Positions 37,987-47,711 are shown, counted from the stretch's first letter. The stretch: DNA of 64,000 nt from Fulvivirga maritima (GCF_021389955.1 NZ_CP089980.1:743501-807500), one strand, 5' to 3'. Program-made: numbers and translations. Notes: generated from the sequence alone by a model not told the origin.

Positions 37987-38184
37987 TCTTTCTAAACACG
38001 GTAACTACGCTTTAGTTACGGCTGCCAACAAGTATCTTAAGCTCAACTCCATTTTTGACCTCAAACTAAAAAACGTATTATTCATACCATAAAACCACTT
38101 TTAAATCATTATTTTAATCAACTTTGCACAGTTTTGAGATGCAATGCCCATCACATATAATTTATTCTATTTTGCAATAGCAGC

Positions 38185-39078
38185 ATGTTCGACTTCAGAC
38201 TTCAGGTATTTAAAACAGTAGCCAAGCGGCTTAATTTCACCAAGGCAGCTCAGGAACTCTCCATCACACAGCCAGCTGTAACCAAACATGTAAAAGAAAT
38301 AGAGCAGCACTTTCAAGTGAAACTATTCGACCGAAATGGCACTAAAATAAAACTGACCCCTGCCGGGGAAATGCTACTGCAATATTCTGAGCAGATTTTT
38401 GATATCTATCGTAACCTGGAGATAGATCTCAACGCACTGGCAAGCAAGCACGGTGGCCGACTAAAAATAGGGGCCAGCACTACAGTAGCGCAGTACGTAC
38501 TCCCTCCTGTTATAGCAGCTTTTCATCAAAAGTTTAAGGATATCACCATTACTTTAGACACCGGAAATACAGAAAAAATTGAGCAATCGCTTTTGGAGGG
38601 AAATATTGACTTAGGCATTATTGAAGGACAATCAAAAGCCGCTGGCATTAAGTATAGTCCTTTTCTTAAAGATGAAATAGTGCTGATTACTAACAGCCAA
38701 TCAGCGCTAGCTAAGAACTCTGCTATTACCGTAGATCAGCTAAAAGAAATTCCGTTACTAATACGAGAGCCTGGTTCAGGCACACTGGAGGTAATACACT
38801 ATGCCCTTAAAGAACAAGGCATACCTTCTGCAAACTTACAGACTGAGATGCAACTCAGCAGCACAGAAAGCATCAAATTATACTTACTTAACTCTACTTG
38901 CGCTTCTTTTCTTTCTATTCACTCCGTGTTAAAAGAATTGAAAAATAATGAATTATCGATAATAGATGTTCATGACCTTACTATTGAGAGGTATTTCAAT
39001 TTCATTCAGCCACAGGGACAAAGCAATAACCTGGTAGACCTTTTCATTAAATTCACTTCGCGCTATAACTACAGGTAA
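38185..39078 (+). CDS. LysR-family transcriptional regulator
   Basis: 297 residues. N-terminal winged helix FKTVAKRLNFTKAAQELSITQPAVTKHVKEIE and a substrate-binding domain from about residue 90. It diverges from the bacteriophytochrome gene and lies 73 bases upstream of a YeiH-type exporter, which it probably controls, as LysR genes beside yeiH commonly do. Ligand unknown. Confidence 0.9.
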   Translation: MFDFRLQVFKTVAKRLNFTKAAQELSITQPAVTKHVKEIEQHFQVKLFDRNGTKIKLTPAGEMLLQYSEQIFDIYRNLEIDLNALASKHGGRLKIGASTTVAQYVLPPVIAAFHQKFKDITITLDTGNTEKIEQSLLEGNIDLGIIEGQSKAAGIKYSPFLKDEIVLITNSQSALAKNSAITVDQLKEIPLLIREPGSGTLEVIHYALKEQGIPSANLQTEMQLSSTESIKLYLLNSTCASFLSIHSVLKELKNNELSIIDVHDLTIERYFNFIQPQGQSNNLVDLFIKFTSRYNYR

Positions 39079-39151
39079 TAACTGATCACTAATTGTGATT
39101 TCTATTCCAGGATAACTCTGCTCAGTTTTGTCATATGAAAACAGCAAAAGA

Positions 39152-40117
39152 ATGACAGAGCGAATAAAATCATATTTTAAAGGTCCATTTCAGAAAAACA
39201 CATTATTACGAAAAGTTATATTTATCATAGCCGCTGCACTTTGTCTGTTTCCATTTGTTTCACCACCTACAGCCTTGCTAATGGGCATTATAATCGCACA
39301 GATCATAGGGAATCCATATTTACACCTGAACAATAAAGCCACTCACCTACTCTTACAGATCTCAGTAGTAGGACTGGGTTTTGGAATGAATATTAAGGAA
39401 GCCATACATGCCGGATCACAAGGATTTCTATTCACTATTTTCTCTATTGTAGGCACACTGACCTTAGGCCTGGGTCTGGCCAAAGCCTTTAAGCTTGATA
39501 AAATTACAAGCTACCTCATTTCTGTAGGCACTGCCATTTGCGGAGGCAGTGCTATTGCAGCGGTGTCACCAGTGGTTCAGGCCAAGGAAAAACAAATATC
39601 AATAGCACTCGGCATTGTCTTCATCCTCAACTCTATTGCCCTCTTCGTTTTCCCTGTAGTGGGCAATATTCTTCATTTAAGCCAGCAGCAATTTGGCTTA
39701 TGGTGCGCCATTGCCATTCATGATACCAGCTCTGTAGTAGGGGCCGCTGCCAAATACGGAAACGAGGCTTTAGAAATAGCCACCACAGTAAAGCTAGCTC
39801 GTGCGCTGTGGATAATACCCGTGGCCTTACTCTCTGCTACATTTTTCAAACAAGGAAAAGGAAAGGTAAAAATTCCGTATTTCATTGGCTATTTCATCAT
39901 TGCCATGTGCATAAACAGTTACTCCCCTTGGGTTCTAGCTCACAACCAGGTAATAGTAACCATAGCGAAAGCCGGGCTCACTTTAACCTTATTTTTAATT
40001 GGAAGCGGATTATCAAAAAAAGTGCTAAAATCAGTAGGACTAAAACCCATGTTACAAGGACTAATTCTTTGGACAACCATATCATTAGCCTCATTATCTG
40101 CTATTTACTACCTATAA
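39152..40117 (+). CDS. YeiH/UPF0324-family membrane protein (putative sulfate/anion exporter)
   Basis: 321 residues from the ATG at 39152; the longer frame opens with TTG at 39128 and is not needed. About 9-10 hydrophobic helices. Family motifs: NIKEAIHAGSQG, SVGTAICGGSAIAAVSPV and WCAIAIHDTSSVVGAAAKYG. Members are called putative sulfate exporters but transport has little direct support. Probably regulated by the LysR gene just upstream. Confidence 0.85.
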   Translation: MTERIKSYFKGPFQKNTLLRKVIFIIAAALCLFPFVSPPTALLMGIIIAQIIGNPYLHLNNKATHLLLQISVVGLGFGMNIKEAIHAGSQGFLFTIFSIVGTLTLGLGLAKAFKLDKITSYLISVGTAICGGSAIAAVSPVVQAKEKQISIALGIVFILNSIALFVFPVVGNILHLSQQQFGLWCAIAIHDTSSVVGAAAKYGNEALEIATTVKLARALWIIPVALLSATFFKQGKGKVKIPYFIGYFIIAMCINSYSPWVLAHNQVIVTIAKAGLTLTLFLIGSGLSKKVLKSVGLKPMLQGLILWTTISLASLSAIYYL

Positions 40118-40203
40118 ATGACATCTCAATAACAGAATACTCCCTTCCATCCCTACAAAACTTCGTTCATCATTACACAAAAAGATAAGCCTAATATTTC
40201 CCT

Positions 40204-40211
40204 TACCTTTG
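40204..40211 (+). promoter_or_regulatory. -7 element TACCTTTG before the M1 peptidase
   Basis: Exact match to TAnnTTTG, 23 bases before the ATG at 40235. No clear -33 TTTG at the right distance. Confidence 0.4.
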
Positions 40212-40234
40212 GCGTGCTAAAAATTAACTATATC

Positions 40235-42763
40235 ATGAAATTCAAAACATTAATATTAGCTAAGGCCCTTGCCCTGATATTTATACTCAACAGTCAGCAA
40301 GGAGTTTTAGCACAATCCGACTCTCTCAGAACACATGTTCACGGGCGAGTTTATTCACCCTTCATAACATATCAGGCCACGGCTGACAAAGTAAATGATC
40401 TGATAGACACCAAGCTAGAAGTATCATTTGACTATGAAAAGGCCTATTTATACGGTAAAGAATGGGTTACGCTCACCCCTCATTTTTACCCTACAGATTC
40501 ATTGATTCTTGATGCCAAAGGAATGGACATTCATGAACTGGCACTCATAAAAGGTGACAAAAAAACACCTCTTAAATATTCTTATGACGATGGCTTACAA
40601 TTACACATTAAGCTAGATCAAACCTATACCAGGAACGATCAGTACACTCTTTACATAGCCTATACAGCCAAGCCTAATGAATTAACATTGGGAGGAGGTA
40701 GTGCTATTGTTGATTCCAAAGGCCTTTACTTTATTAACCCAAAAGGAACTAACCCTAACAAACCGATTCAGGTTTGGACTCAAGGAGAAACTACCCAATC
40801 ATCTTGCTGGTTCCCTACAATAGATCATCCTAACCAGAAAACCACGGAACAGATAGCCATGACCGTACCGTCAAAGTACGTGAGTTTATCTAATGGTGAA
40901 TTAATTAACCAGAAAGAAAACAATGACGGCACCCGCACTGACACCTGGAAAATGGACGAGCCACATTCTCCATATCTATTTATGATGGCAGTGGGAGATT
41001 TCAAAATCCATCATGATGAATGGAAAGGCAAGCCGGTAGACTATTATCTGGAGCCTGCTTATGCGCCATATGCTGAAGACATTTTTGGAGACACACCTGA
41101 AATGATATCGCTTTTCTCTGATCTGCTTGGAGTAGATTACCCATGGAATAAATATGCTCAAATAGTAGTTCGCGATTATGTTTCTGGTGCTATGGAAAAC
41201 ACCACCGCTACCTTGCACGGTGAACACATACAAAAAACACCGAGAGAACTTTTAGACGGAAGTGCCGAAGAGACTATATGCCATGAGCTATTTCACCAAT
41301 GGTTTGGAGACTATGTTACAACAGAAAGTTGGAGCAACATTACATTGAATGAATCCTTTGCAGATTATAGCGAAACTTTATGGGATGCACACAAGCATGG
41401 ACAAGATGCCGGTGATGAAAAGAATTACAATGACATGCTCTCTTACATGCAGCTACCTGCCGAAGCAGATCATGACCTTGTAAACTTCTATTATAATGAT
41501 CCTCTTGAAATGTTTGATCTGGTATCATACCCTAAAGGAGGTAGAATTTTGCATATGCTGAGACATTATGTCGGTGACGAGGCCTTTTTCGCTAGCTTAA
41601 AGGAATATTTGAACACTTATAAACACAGCAATGCTGAGGCACATCAGCTTAGACTTGTGTTTGAAAAAGTAACAGGAAAAGACCTAACCTGGTTCTGGAA
41701 TCAATGGTATTATGGCAAAGGGTACCCTGAATTAGATGTTAATTATATCTATAATGATGAAGCCAAAACCGCTCAGGTAGTATTTAACCAAACACAGCAA
41801 GGTGATAAAATTTATAGACTGCCTATGAAAATAGACATCTATAGTGCTGATGGAAGCAAAAGCCGAATGGATTACCAGTTGGATGCTAAAAAAGACACCC
41901 TGACTATTAGCTACCCCACTGGGGCTAAACCTGCGCTGATAGATGTTGATGCCGAAAAAATATTATTAGCGAAGATCACTGATCATAAATCGCTTTCTCA
42001 ATTCATTTATAGCTATAATCATGCAGGCATTTATGTTACAAGGCGACAAGCCATAGAATATGCCGCCCAACATCAGGATAATAAAGAGGCCGTTGACTTT
42101 TTAATAACAGCCTTAGATGATCCTTATTTCAGCATAAGAGAATTAACTATAGCAAAACTTGATCTTACAAAAGACTTAGTAGCTAAGAAAGCAGTAAAAA
42201 AACTAAAAAAAATAGCTCAGAACGACGAGAAGACCGTTGTACAAGCAGCTGCTTTATCTGCTCTTGCTCCACTTAAAGACAAGTCTAACAAAAAACTATT
42301 TTTAGCTGGCCTTAAGAGCCCTTCTTACAGCGTAGAAGCTGCTGCTCTGGAAGGCTTATTCGAACTAGATCCTAAATTGGCCTATGAAAATGCGGTGACT
42401 TTTAAAGATGATCACCTAAGCGTTCTCACTAACCAACTAGCAGTAATATTTGCTACTGAAGGTAATACTTCTGATAAAGAATTCTTTAAAACCACTTATT
42501 CAGAAGCATCATTATTTAACTCACTCCGCTTTATGGAACCCTACACCACTTGGTTGGCTCAGGTAGATGAAGCCGCCACAGTAAAAGAGTGCGTTAATCA
42601 AATGTATGAGCGCTTAAGCACCATGAATAATGTTCGTTTTATAGGATATGGTGTTCACTTTTTAGATCAATTACAACAAGCAAAACAAGATGATACTGAG
42701 GTTTTAAATTTCATTAACACCAAAATATCTCAGCTCCAGCAAAAAGCAGCATCGCTACAATAA
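40235..42763 (+). CDS. M1-family metallopeptidase, secreted
   Basis: 842 residues from the ATG at 40235 (an upstream GTG frame from 40214 only lengthens the signal). Signal peptide to about residue 29. Zinc site HELFHQW at 350-356 with the third ligand Glu373 in LNESFADY; the exopeptidase motif is GAMEN (about 318-322). The C-terminal 200 residues are HEAT-like helical repeats (DPYFSIRELTIAKLD, TVVQAAALSALAPL). It trims peptides from the N-terminus outside the cytoplasm. Followed by a long perfect hairpin. Confidence 0.92.
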   Translation: MKFKTLILAKALALIFILNSQQGVLAQSDSLRTHVHGRVYSPFITYQATADKVNDLIDTKLEVSFDYEKAYLYGKEWVTLTPHFYPTDSLILDAKGMDIHELALIKGDKKTPLKYSYDDGLQLHIKLDQTYTRNDQYTLYIAYTAKPNELTLGGGSAIVDSKGLYFINPKGTNPNKPIQVWTQGETTQSSCWFPTIDHPNQKTTEQIAMTVPSKYVSLSNGELINQKENNDGTRTDTWKMDEPHSPYLFMMAVGDFKIHHDEWKGKPVDYYLEPAYAPYAEDIFGDTPEMISLFSDLLGVDYPWNKYAQIVVRDYVSGAMENTTATLHGEHIQKTPRELLDGSAEETICHELFHQWFGDYVTTESWSNITLNESFADYSETLWDAHKHGQDAGDEKNYNDMLSYMQLPAEADHDLVNFYYNDPLEMFDLVSYPKGGRILHMLRHYVGDEAFFASLKEYLNTYKHSNAEAHQLRLVFEKVTGKDLTWFWNQWYYGKGYPELDVNYIYNDEAKTAQVVFNQTQQGDKIYRLPMKIDIYSADGSKSRMDYQLDAKKDTLTISYPTGAKPALIDVDAEKILLAKITDHKSLSQFIYSYNHAGIYVTRRQAIEYAAQHQDNKEAVDFLITALDDPYFSIRELTIAKLDLTKDLVAKKAVKKLKKIAQNDEKTVVQAAALSALAPLKDKSNKKLFLAGLKSPSYSVEAAALEGLFELDPKLAYENAVTFKDDHLSVLTNQLAVIFATEGNTSDKEFFKTTYSEASLFNSLRFMEPYTTWLAQVDEAATVKECVNQMYERLSTMNNVRFIGYGVHFLDQLQQAKQDDTEVLNFINTKISQLQQKAASLQ

Positions 42764-42772
42764 AACACTCTG

Positions 42773-42818
42773 GCACCTAATCAAATACTGAGAAGTACAC
42801 TATTTGATTAGGTGCTTT
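42773..42818 (+). terminator. Terminator after the M1 peptidase
   Basis: 15-bp perfect stem: GCACCTAATCAAATA (42773-42787) with TATTTGATTAGGTGC (42801-42815), then TTTCC. Confidence 0.8.
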
Positions 42819-42890
42819 CCTTTCTGCCCACTTCAAACAATTGTGTTCTGTCCATGTTTTATTCCCTACACGTAAAACTATGGAACATAT

Positions 42891-43850
42891 ATGATTGTAA
42901 ATAGAAATCTAAAATGGAGGCACATTATCCACTACACGTGGAGGAGTATCATTTACTTTTTCCTACTTTCTATTATGGTTTATGTACTCCATGTAGAGTT
43001 TGATATACCAAAGCTTTCCATCCCCTTTAATGCTGTAGCCACACTAAGTACAGCACTAGCCATATTCCTGGGTTTCAAAAACAATAATGCCTATGACAGA
43101 TGGTGGGAAGCAAGAAAAATCTGGGGATTATTGGTTAACTACAGCAGAGCATGGGGTCGTGAAGTTATTTCGTTAGCTATTCCTGCTGATTATGAAGATG
43201 CTCAGGCACTTAAAAAATGGCAAACTAAAGTGATCAATAGACATATTGCCTTTGTGCATTCTTTAAGGGTTTTCTTAAGAAAAAAGCATGCTTATAATGA
43301 AAATGGCATCACTGAAGTAATAGAAGATAATAATCGATATGAAGACTTAAAGGATTTCTTAAGTGAGGATGAATATAAGCTCATTCTCAATAAAAAGAAT
43401 CCACCTAACTACCTACTTCAGCTACAGAGTAATGACTTGGCCACAGCTTTCAAAAAAGGATGGCTTTCTGACTATAGATTTGTTAGACTAGACGAAACCC
43501 TGACGGAGTTCAACAACCATCAAGGAATGAGCGAACGCATTAAGAATACGCCGTTCCCCAGGCCTTATAGCTTTTTCTCAAGAGCCTTTGTACTGATTCA
43601 TGGCACCATGATCCCTTTTGCTTTTATTGAAGAACTTGGCTGGATTAACATACCACTATCCATCCTGATCAATTTTGTATTTCTGACCTTAGACCTAATA
43701 GGCGAAAGACATGAAGATCCTTTTGAAAACCGAATGGAAGATACTCCATTAACCGCTATTAGTCTCACTATAGAAGAGAACCTCAAAGAAATGCAGGATC
43801 GCACTGACTTACCAGAAAAGCCAGAACCTGTACATGGTGTAGTATTTTAA
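42891..43850 (+). CDS. Bestrophin-family (YneE-type) ion channel
   Basis: 319 residues. Features of prokaryotic bestrophins: four hydrophobic helices, FLGFKNNNAYDRWWEARKIWG after the second, and PFAFIEELGWINIPLS near the fourth, with GERHEDPFENRMEDTPL at the acidic cytoplasmic end. Channels of this type conduct monovalent ions across the inner membrane. Single gene closed by a terminator. Confidence 0.88.
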   Translation: MIVNRNLKWRHIIHYTWRSIIYFFLLSIMVYVLHVEFDIPKLSIPFNAVATLSTALAIFLGFKNNNAYDRWWEARKIWGLLVNYSRAWGREVISLAIPADYEDAQALKKWQTKVINRHIAFVHSLRVFLRKKHAYNENGITEVIEDNNRYEDLKDFLSEDEYKLILNKKNPPNYLLQLQSNDLATAFKKGWLSDYRFVRLDETLTEFNNHQGMSERIKNTPFPRPYSFFSRAFVLIHGTMIPFAFIEELGWINIPLSILINFVFLTLDLIGERHEDPFENRMEDTPLTAISLTIEENLKEMQDRTDLPEKPEPVHGVVF

Positions 43851-43865
43851 TGAGAATAAAACAAC

Positions 43866-43897
43866 AAAAAAGCCTGTCGGAATCGACAGGCCTTTTT
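43866..43897. terminator. Bidirectional terminator
   Basis: GCCTGTCG (43872-43879) pairs with CGACAGGC (43884-43891), flanked by A-tract and T-tract, between the convergent bestrophin and dehydrogenase genes. Confidence 0.9.
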
Positions 43898-44739
43898 CAT
43901 TTTAAGTATTTTAAAACAGCCATCACATCTTCCTCTCCAAATTCGGAAATAGCCTCCTGAAAAGTATCATGAGTAGCCAATCCTACCTTTCCGTTCAGCC
44001 CACTACTTTTAGCGTATCTCAAGTCTTTAGCCAAATGATCTAGAGTGAAAGCTGCCTTATAATTATCATTAAGCACTGCTTCACTTTTAATATGAACATA
44101 GGGACTGCCCAGTGCGCCGCTCTTTAAAATATTTAAGAAAACCGCTTTATCCACCCCCATACTTTCACTAAACCTGATGGTTTCTGCCAGCCCTTGAGTT
44201 ACAATACCCAGAAAAGCATTAACAGCCAATTTCGCTGCATTACCTGTTCCTACTTCTCCAATATAGACCACTGCCTTACCTATCTTCTCCAGCAAAGGCT
44301 TCATCTGATCTACCGTCTTCTCTTTTCCGCCAGCTATAATCACCAGACTCGCTTCTTTAGCTTGCTTAACACTACCTGACACCGGAGCATCAATATACTC
44401 CAGCTGTTGAGCTTCGCATTTTTCAGCCATTTGTTTACTCATCTCAGGAGTGATGGTACTCATATTTATAATTACTTTCCCAGATGCTGAAGCTGAAAGC
44501 AAGCCATTTTCTCCGGCAAAAACTTCTTCAACGGCAGCGTCATCAGAGATCATCACAAAAACCACTTCCACTTGCTCCAACATATCTTTAGGAGAACTTA
44601 TGAATTCAGCTCCTTGATCAACTAATGGCTTAGCCTTTTCTTCTGTACGGTTATACACCCACAAATCATGACTAGCATTTAATATTTTTTCTGACATGGG
44701 TACTCCCATTTTCCCCAATCCGATCCATCCTATTTTCAT
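43897..44739 (-). CDS. 3-hydroxyisobutyrate-dehydrogenase-family NAD(P) oxidoreductase
   Basis: 280 residues. N-terminal Rossmann fold MKIGWIGLGKMGVPMSEKIL, then substrate-binding DAPVSGSVKQAKEASLVIIAGG, and the catalytic Lys in the GNAAKLAVNAFLG segment. Members reduce or oxidise beta-hydroxyacids or semialdehydes (3-hydroxyisobutyrate, tartronate, succinic semialdehyde). The exact substrate cannot be told. It lies downstream of the MarR-GNAT gene on the same strand with a 40-base gap. Confidence 0.88.
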   Translation of the reverse strand: MKIGWIGLGKMGVPMSEKILNASHDLWVYNRTEEKAKPLVDQGAEFISSPKDMLEQVEVVFVMISDDAAVEEVFAGENGLLSASASGKVIINMSTITPEMSKQMAEKCEAQQLEYIDAPVSGSVKQAKEASLVIIAGGKEKTVDQMKPLLEKIGKAVVYIGEVGTGNAAKLAVNAFLGIVTQGLAETIRFSESMGVDKAVFLNILKSGALGSPYVHIKSEAVLNDNYKAAFTLDHLAKDLRYAKSSGLNGKVGLATHDTFQEAISEFGEEDVMAVLKYLK

Positions 44740-44779
44740 ATTGACTTTTTATTTTTTTAACATAAGTGAGTTCAATAGG

Positions 44780-45730
44780 TTACAGCTCCATAGCCATTTG
44801 AATGTTAGCTCGTTCGTACGGAGTATTACGACCAGCTACTTTTTTAAAGCCAAGCTTTTCATATAAAGAAATGGCCGCTTTTAAAGTGGTATTACTTTCC
44901 AGATACAAATTAGAGCTTCCGAGCGACTTAGCCCTTTCTTTAATGGCGTTACCCAAAATAAACCCAAGTCCTTTGCCTTGAGCTTTTGGAGACACCGCCA
45001 TTTTTGCTAATTCGTACTCATAAGTATCGTCATTCATCTTCACCAGTGCACATACGCCAAGAGGCTCTCCTTTATACAGCGCTACTAAAATAGCACCTCC
45101 ATTGGCAATTATATAGCCCTCCGGATCTTCCAGGCTTTTAATATCTTGTGTTTCTAATCTGAAATATCGAGAAATCCATTCTTCATTTAATGCCTTGAAT
45201 GCTTCTCTGTACTTAGGCTGATAATCTACAACCTCCACTTCTTTACTTTCTCGTAACTTCTTTTGCTCCAGAACTCGCCTTAACAAAGGCTTCTGCCCCA
45301 GCAAATATTCCCATTCCTCAATAGCATGCCACAAGTTGTTCTGAGTTTGAGACATGATATCTTCTACAGCATTATTTACATCTTCTAACTGACTTTTAAG
45401 CTTTTCATTAATCTCAATAGCCTTTTTTGAAAGAGAAACCACATTTCTACGTCCATCAGATTCGTCCTTTTCTTCCTTTATAAGCCCTGCCTTGCACATT
45501 TCTCTTACTATTTTACTTACTGAAGGGTGCGAATGCCCTATTTCCTTAGAAATACCGGTAATAGATTTGGCCTCTCCCTTAGAAAGGATATAAAAAACAG
45601 GAAACCACTTAGGCTGTAAGTCTATACCATACAACTGATACACTTCAGCCGCATCAGTAGTAATTTTCTCGGTTAATAATCTTAACCTACTACCAATAGC
45701 CATTTTTCCGACTTCATTAAAAAACTCCAT
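44780..45730 (-). CDS. MarR-GNAT fusion regulator
   Basis: 316 residues. Residues 1-150 form a MarR-type winged helix (SITGISKEIGHSHPSVSKIVREMCKAG). Residues 165-316 are a GNAT acetyltransferase with the acetyl-CoA loop AVSPKAQGKGLGFILGNAI and LYEKLGFKKV. This two-domain form is a known family. The N-terminus may sense a ligand while the C-terminus acetylates a partner. An inverted repeat TTACGTAACCAGTTACG (about 45739-45757) sits just upstream. Confidence 0.88.
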   Translation of the reverse strand: MEFFNEVGKMAIGSRLRLLTEKITTDAAEVYQLYGIDLQPKWFPVFYILSKGEAKSITGISKEIGHSHPSVSKIVREMCKAGLIKEEKDESDGRRNVVSLSKKAIEINEKLKSQLEDVNNAVEDIMSQTQNNLWHAIEEWEYLLGQKPLLRRVLEQKKLRESKEVEVVDYQPKYREAFKALNEEWISRYFRLETQDIKSLEDPEGYIIANGGAILVALYKGEPLGVCALVKMNDDTYEYELAKMAVSPKAQGKGLGFILGNAIKERAKSLGSSNLYLESNTTLKAAISLYEKLGFKKVAGRNTPYERANIQMAMEL

Positions 45731-45738
45731 ATAATTTC

Positions 45739-45756
45739 AATTACGTAACCAGTTAC
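45739..45756. promoter_or_regulatory. Candidate MarR operator
   Basis: GTAAC CA GTTAC: inverted repeat just upstream of the MarR-GNAT start (TTACGTAACCAGTTACGC). It is a typical place and size for autoregulation by a MarR protein. Confidence 0.5.
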
Positions 45757-45832
45757 GCAAATATAATTATAATTTGAAATTATCAGTTTAAGCAACATGA
45801 TTTTTATATCTTAGCCCACAAAACCATCCACT

Positions 45833-46303
45833 ATGAGTCGTACACATTCATATACTACCACACTTAACTGGACAGGAAATCAAGGCAAAGGCACAGTTAA
45901 CTACAAAAGCTACGAGCGATCTTACAACATTTCGATCCCAGGAAAACCTGACATTTCCGGCTCGGCCGACCCTGCATTTAGAGGAGACCCTGGCAAGCAC
46001 AATCCAGAAGAAATGCTGGTAGCATCCTTATCATCATGCCATATGCTGTGGTATTTACACCTATGCTCCACAGCGGGCATTGTAGTGACAAGCTACCAGG
46101 ATAATGCAGAAGGAACCATGGAAGAACTTAAAAATGGTAGTGGAAAATTCACTGAAGTCACCTTAAAACCAATAGTTACCATATCTAAGGCAGAACAAAT
46201 AGAAAAAGCAAAGGAAATACATGCGGAGGCCAACAAAATGTGCTTTATCGCTAACTCTTGCAATTTTCCTGTGAGGCATGAGGCTGAAATAAAATTGAGT
46301 TAA
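45833..46303 (+). CDS. OsmC-family protein
   Basis: 156 residues. The conserved Cys of the OsmC/Ohr fold is in LVASLSSCHMLWYLHL (about residue 70) and the second in NKMCFIANSCNFPV near the end. The active-site Arg/Glu pattern resembles YhfA/OsmC subgroups that reduce peroxides with thiol partners. It diverges from the MarR-GNAT gene, which suggests a shared regulatory region. Confidence 0.85.
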   Translation: MSRTHSYTTTLNWTGNQGKGTVNYKSYERSYNISIPGKPDISGSADPAFRGDPGKHNPEEMLVASLSSCHMLWYLHLCSTAGIVVTSYQDNAEGTMEELKNGSGKFTEVTLKPIVTISKAEQIEKAKEIHAEANKMCFIANSCNFPVRHEAEIKLS

Positions 46304-46482
46304 AAATATCCATAACATAAATAAAAGCCTTATCAATTATCACTCTAGGAAGCGCCTCGTCGCTTATTTCTTACATCTAAAAAAATTTACTTGACCTGAA
46401 AACAATTTTTAGCTTAATTTGTTAAGCGTCTCATTCAAAGACGGTTTCATTATCATTGACTTTCATTTTTTAATTTAACGTT

Positions 46483-46638
46483 ATGATCAAGTCTGAAATC
46501 ATCTGGTTCCACCTATTGCTAGGCCTGGGTATTATTTTTTATGAACTAGCTATGAACAACATTTTTGAAGTCACTTTCTGGACTATGCTCACAAGCGCAG
46601 AATGGATGGTTTTCAAAAAATTAGGGCTTATAAGTTAA
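46483..46638 (+). CDS. Small membrane protein, 51 residues
   Basis: ATG at 46483, TAA ending at 46638, one base before the end of the convergent MarR gene at 46640. One strongly hydrophobic segment (IIWFHLLLGLGIIFYEL) followed by FEVTFWTML. Looks like a single-pass or hairpin membrane peptide. No family recognised. Confidence 0.5.
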   Translation: MIKSEIIWFHLLLGLGIIFYELAMNNIFEVTFWTMLTSAEWMVFKKLGLIS

Positions 46639-46639
46639 A

Positions 46640-47122
46640 CTAAGCCCCTTCATTTTTACCCTCTTCGTTTAGTCGATTCATTAGCTTAGATAAGGTTTGT
46701 TTAAAATTCATTACCTCATCTAACGATATCTCATCAGTGCTCATTTGACTAACTATAGCTTCTGGAACGCAAGCAGCTTTATCTCGTAGTTCCTTACCCT
46801 CAGGAGTTAGAGAGATAACCACTTTTCTTTCATCGAGTTGTGAGCGCCTGCGCCTAACCAACTTCTTCTGCTCCATTCGCTTTAAAAGCGGAGTAAGGGT
46901 GTTTGACTCCAAAAACAGTAAATTACTAATTTCATTTACTGACTTATGATCCTCTTTCCATAACACCAAAAGCACCAGGTATTGTGGATAGGTAATATCC
47001 AGCTCCGCAAGCAACGGCGTATAAAGTTTAGTAACCATCCGAGAAACAGCATATAACGGAAAACATATTTGATTTTCCAGCCACAGCTGCTCCGGGCTAC
47101 TATATTCATCATTTTTTTTCAT
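46640..47122 (-). CDS. OhrR-like MarR regulator
   Basis: 160 residues. N-terminal LENQICFPLYAVSRMVTKLY places a Cys at residue 20, the peroxide-sensing cysteine of OhrR. The winged helix reads VNEISNLLFLESNTLTPLLKRME with RRRSQLDERKVVISLT as the wing. Such proteins release DNA when the Cys is oxidised by organic hydroperoxides. It is 4 bases downstream of a DoxX-family gene on the same strand, which is its probable target. Confidence 0.87.
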   Translation of the reverse strand: MKKNDEYSSPEQLWLENQICFPLYAVSRMVTKLYTPLLAELDITYPQYLVLLVLWKEDHKSVNEISNLLFLESNTLTPLLKRMEQKKLVRRRRSQLDERKVVISLTPEGKELRDKAACVPEAIVSQMSTDEISLDEVMNFKQTLSKLMNRLNEEGKNEGA

Positions 47123-47126
47123 TCTA

Positions 47127-47555
47127 TTAACTAGACTTTTTATGTAACAGCGCCTTCAAAGCTCCGCTAGACCACAACGCCCACAATATAAGCACGGGCT
47201 GAAAGAATAATCTTATTAAGCGTTTTTTGTCAGTATCTAAACCAAAAGCATCTATTCCATTCAGATACTGGGCGATATTTCCAGGGAAAATAAGCACATA
47301 AAAAATGGCTAATGCAAGACCTGCCCAAACTTTAAACCTACCAAGAAATACCATTGAAACTCCCAAAATCAATTCTGCTATTCCTGATAAAATTACCACT
47401 AAATCTTTTCCTAAAGGAACCCAATCAGGAACCTGAGCTTGAAACTCGCCCCTCTGAAAGGTCATATGGCCAACAGCAGCCATGATCATGAACAATCCTA
47501 AAATTATCCTGAATACCTTCTGAACTTTACTAGTGTGAATGTTTTTAACTATCAT
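47127..47555 (-). CDS. DoxX-family membrane protein
   Basis: 142 residues with four hydrophobic helices and the family sequence VFRIILGLFMIMAAVGHMTF and LSGIAELILGVSM. DoxX-like proteins are linked with redox or quinone-related stress in several bacteria. Transcribed ahead of the OhrR-like gene, with a 4-base gap, so both are probably induced by oxidants. Confidence 0.82.
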   Translation of the reverse strand: MIVKNIHTSKVQKVFRIILGLFMIMAAVGHMTFQRGEFQAQVPDWVPLGKDLVVILSGIAELILGVSMVFLGRFKVWAGLALAIFYVLIFPGNIAQYLNGIDAFGLDTDKKRLIRLFFQPVLILWALWSSGALKALLHKKSS

Positions 47556-47711
47556 TTTAATATCGTTTAAGAATTTATCGTGTGCGACACAAATATAACA
47601 GCATTCATCATATTAGGTTCAAACAAAAGCCATAGTTTGAAGAACTTTTCGTTAATTAAAGCGTAGAGTTATCAAAAAAGGCAATATTAGTTGCACTAAA
47701 GTTTATAGACC

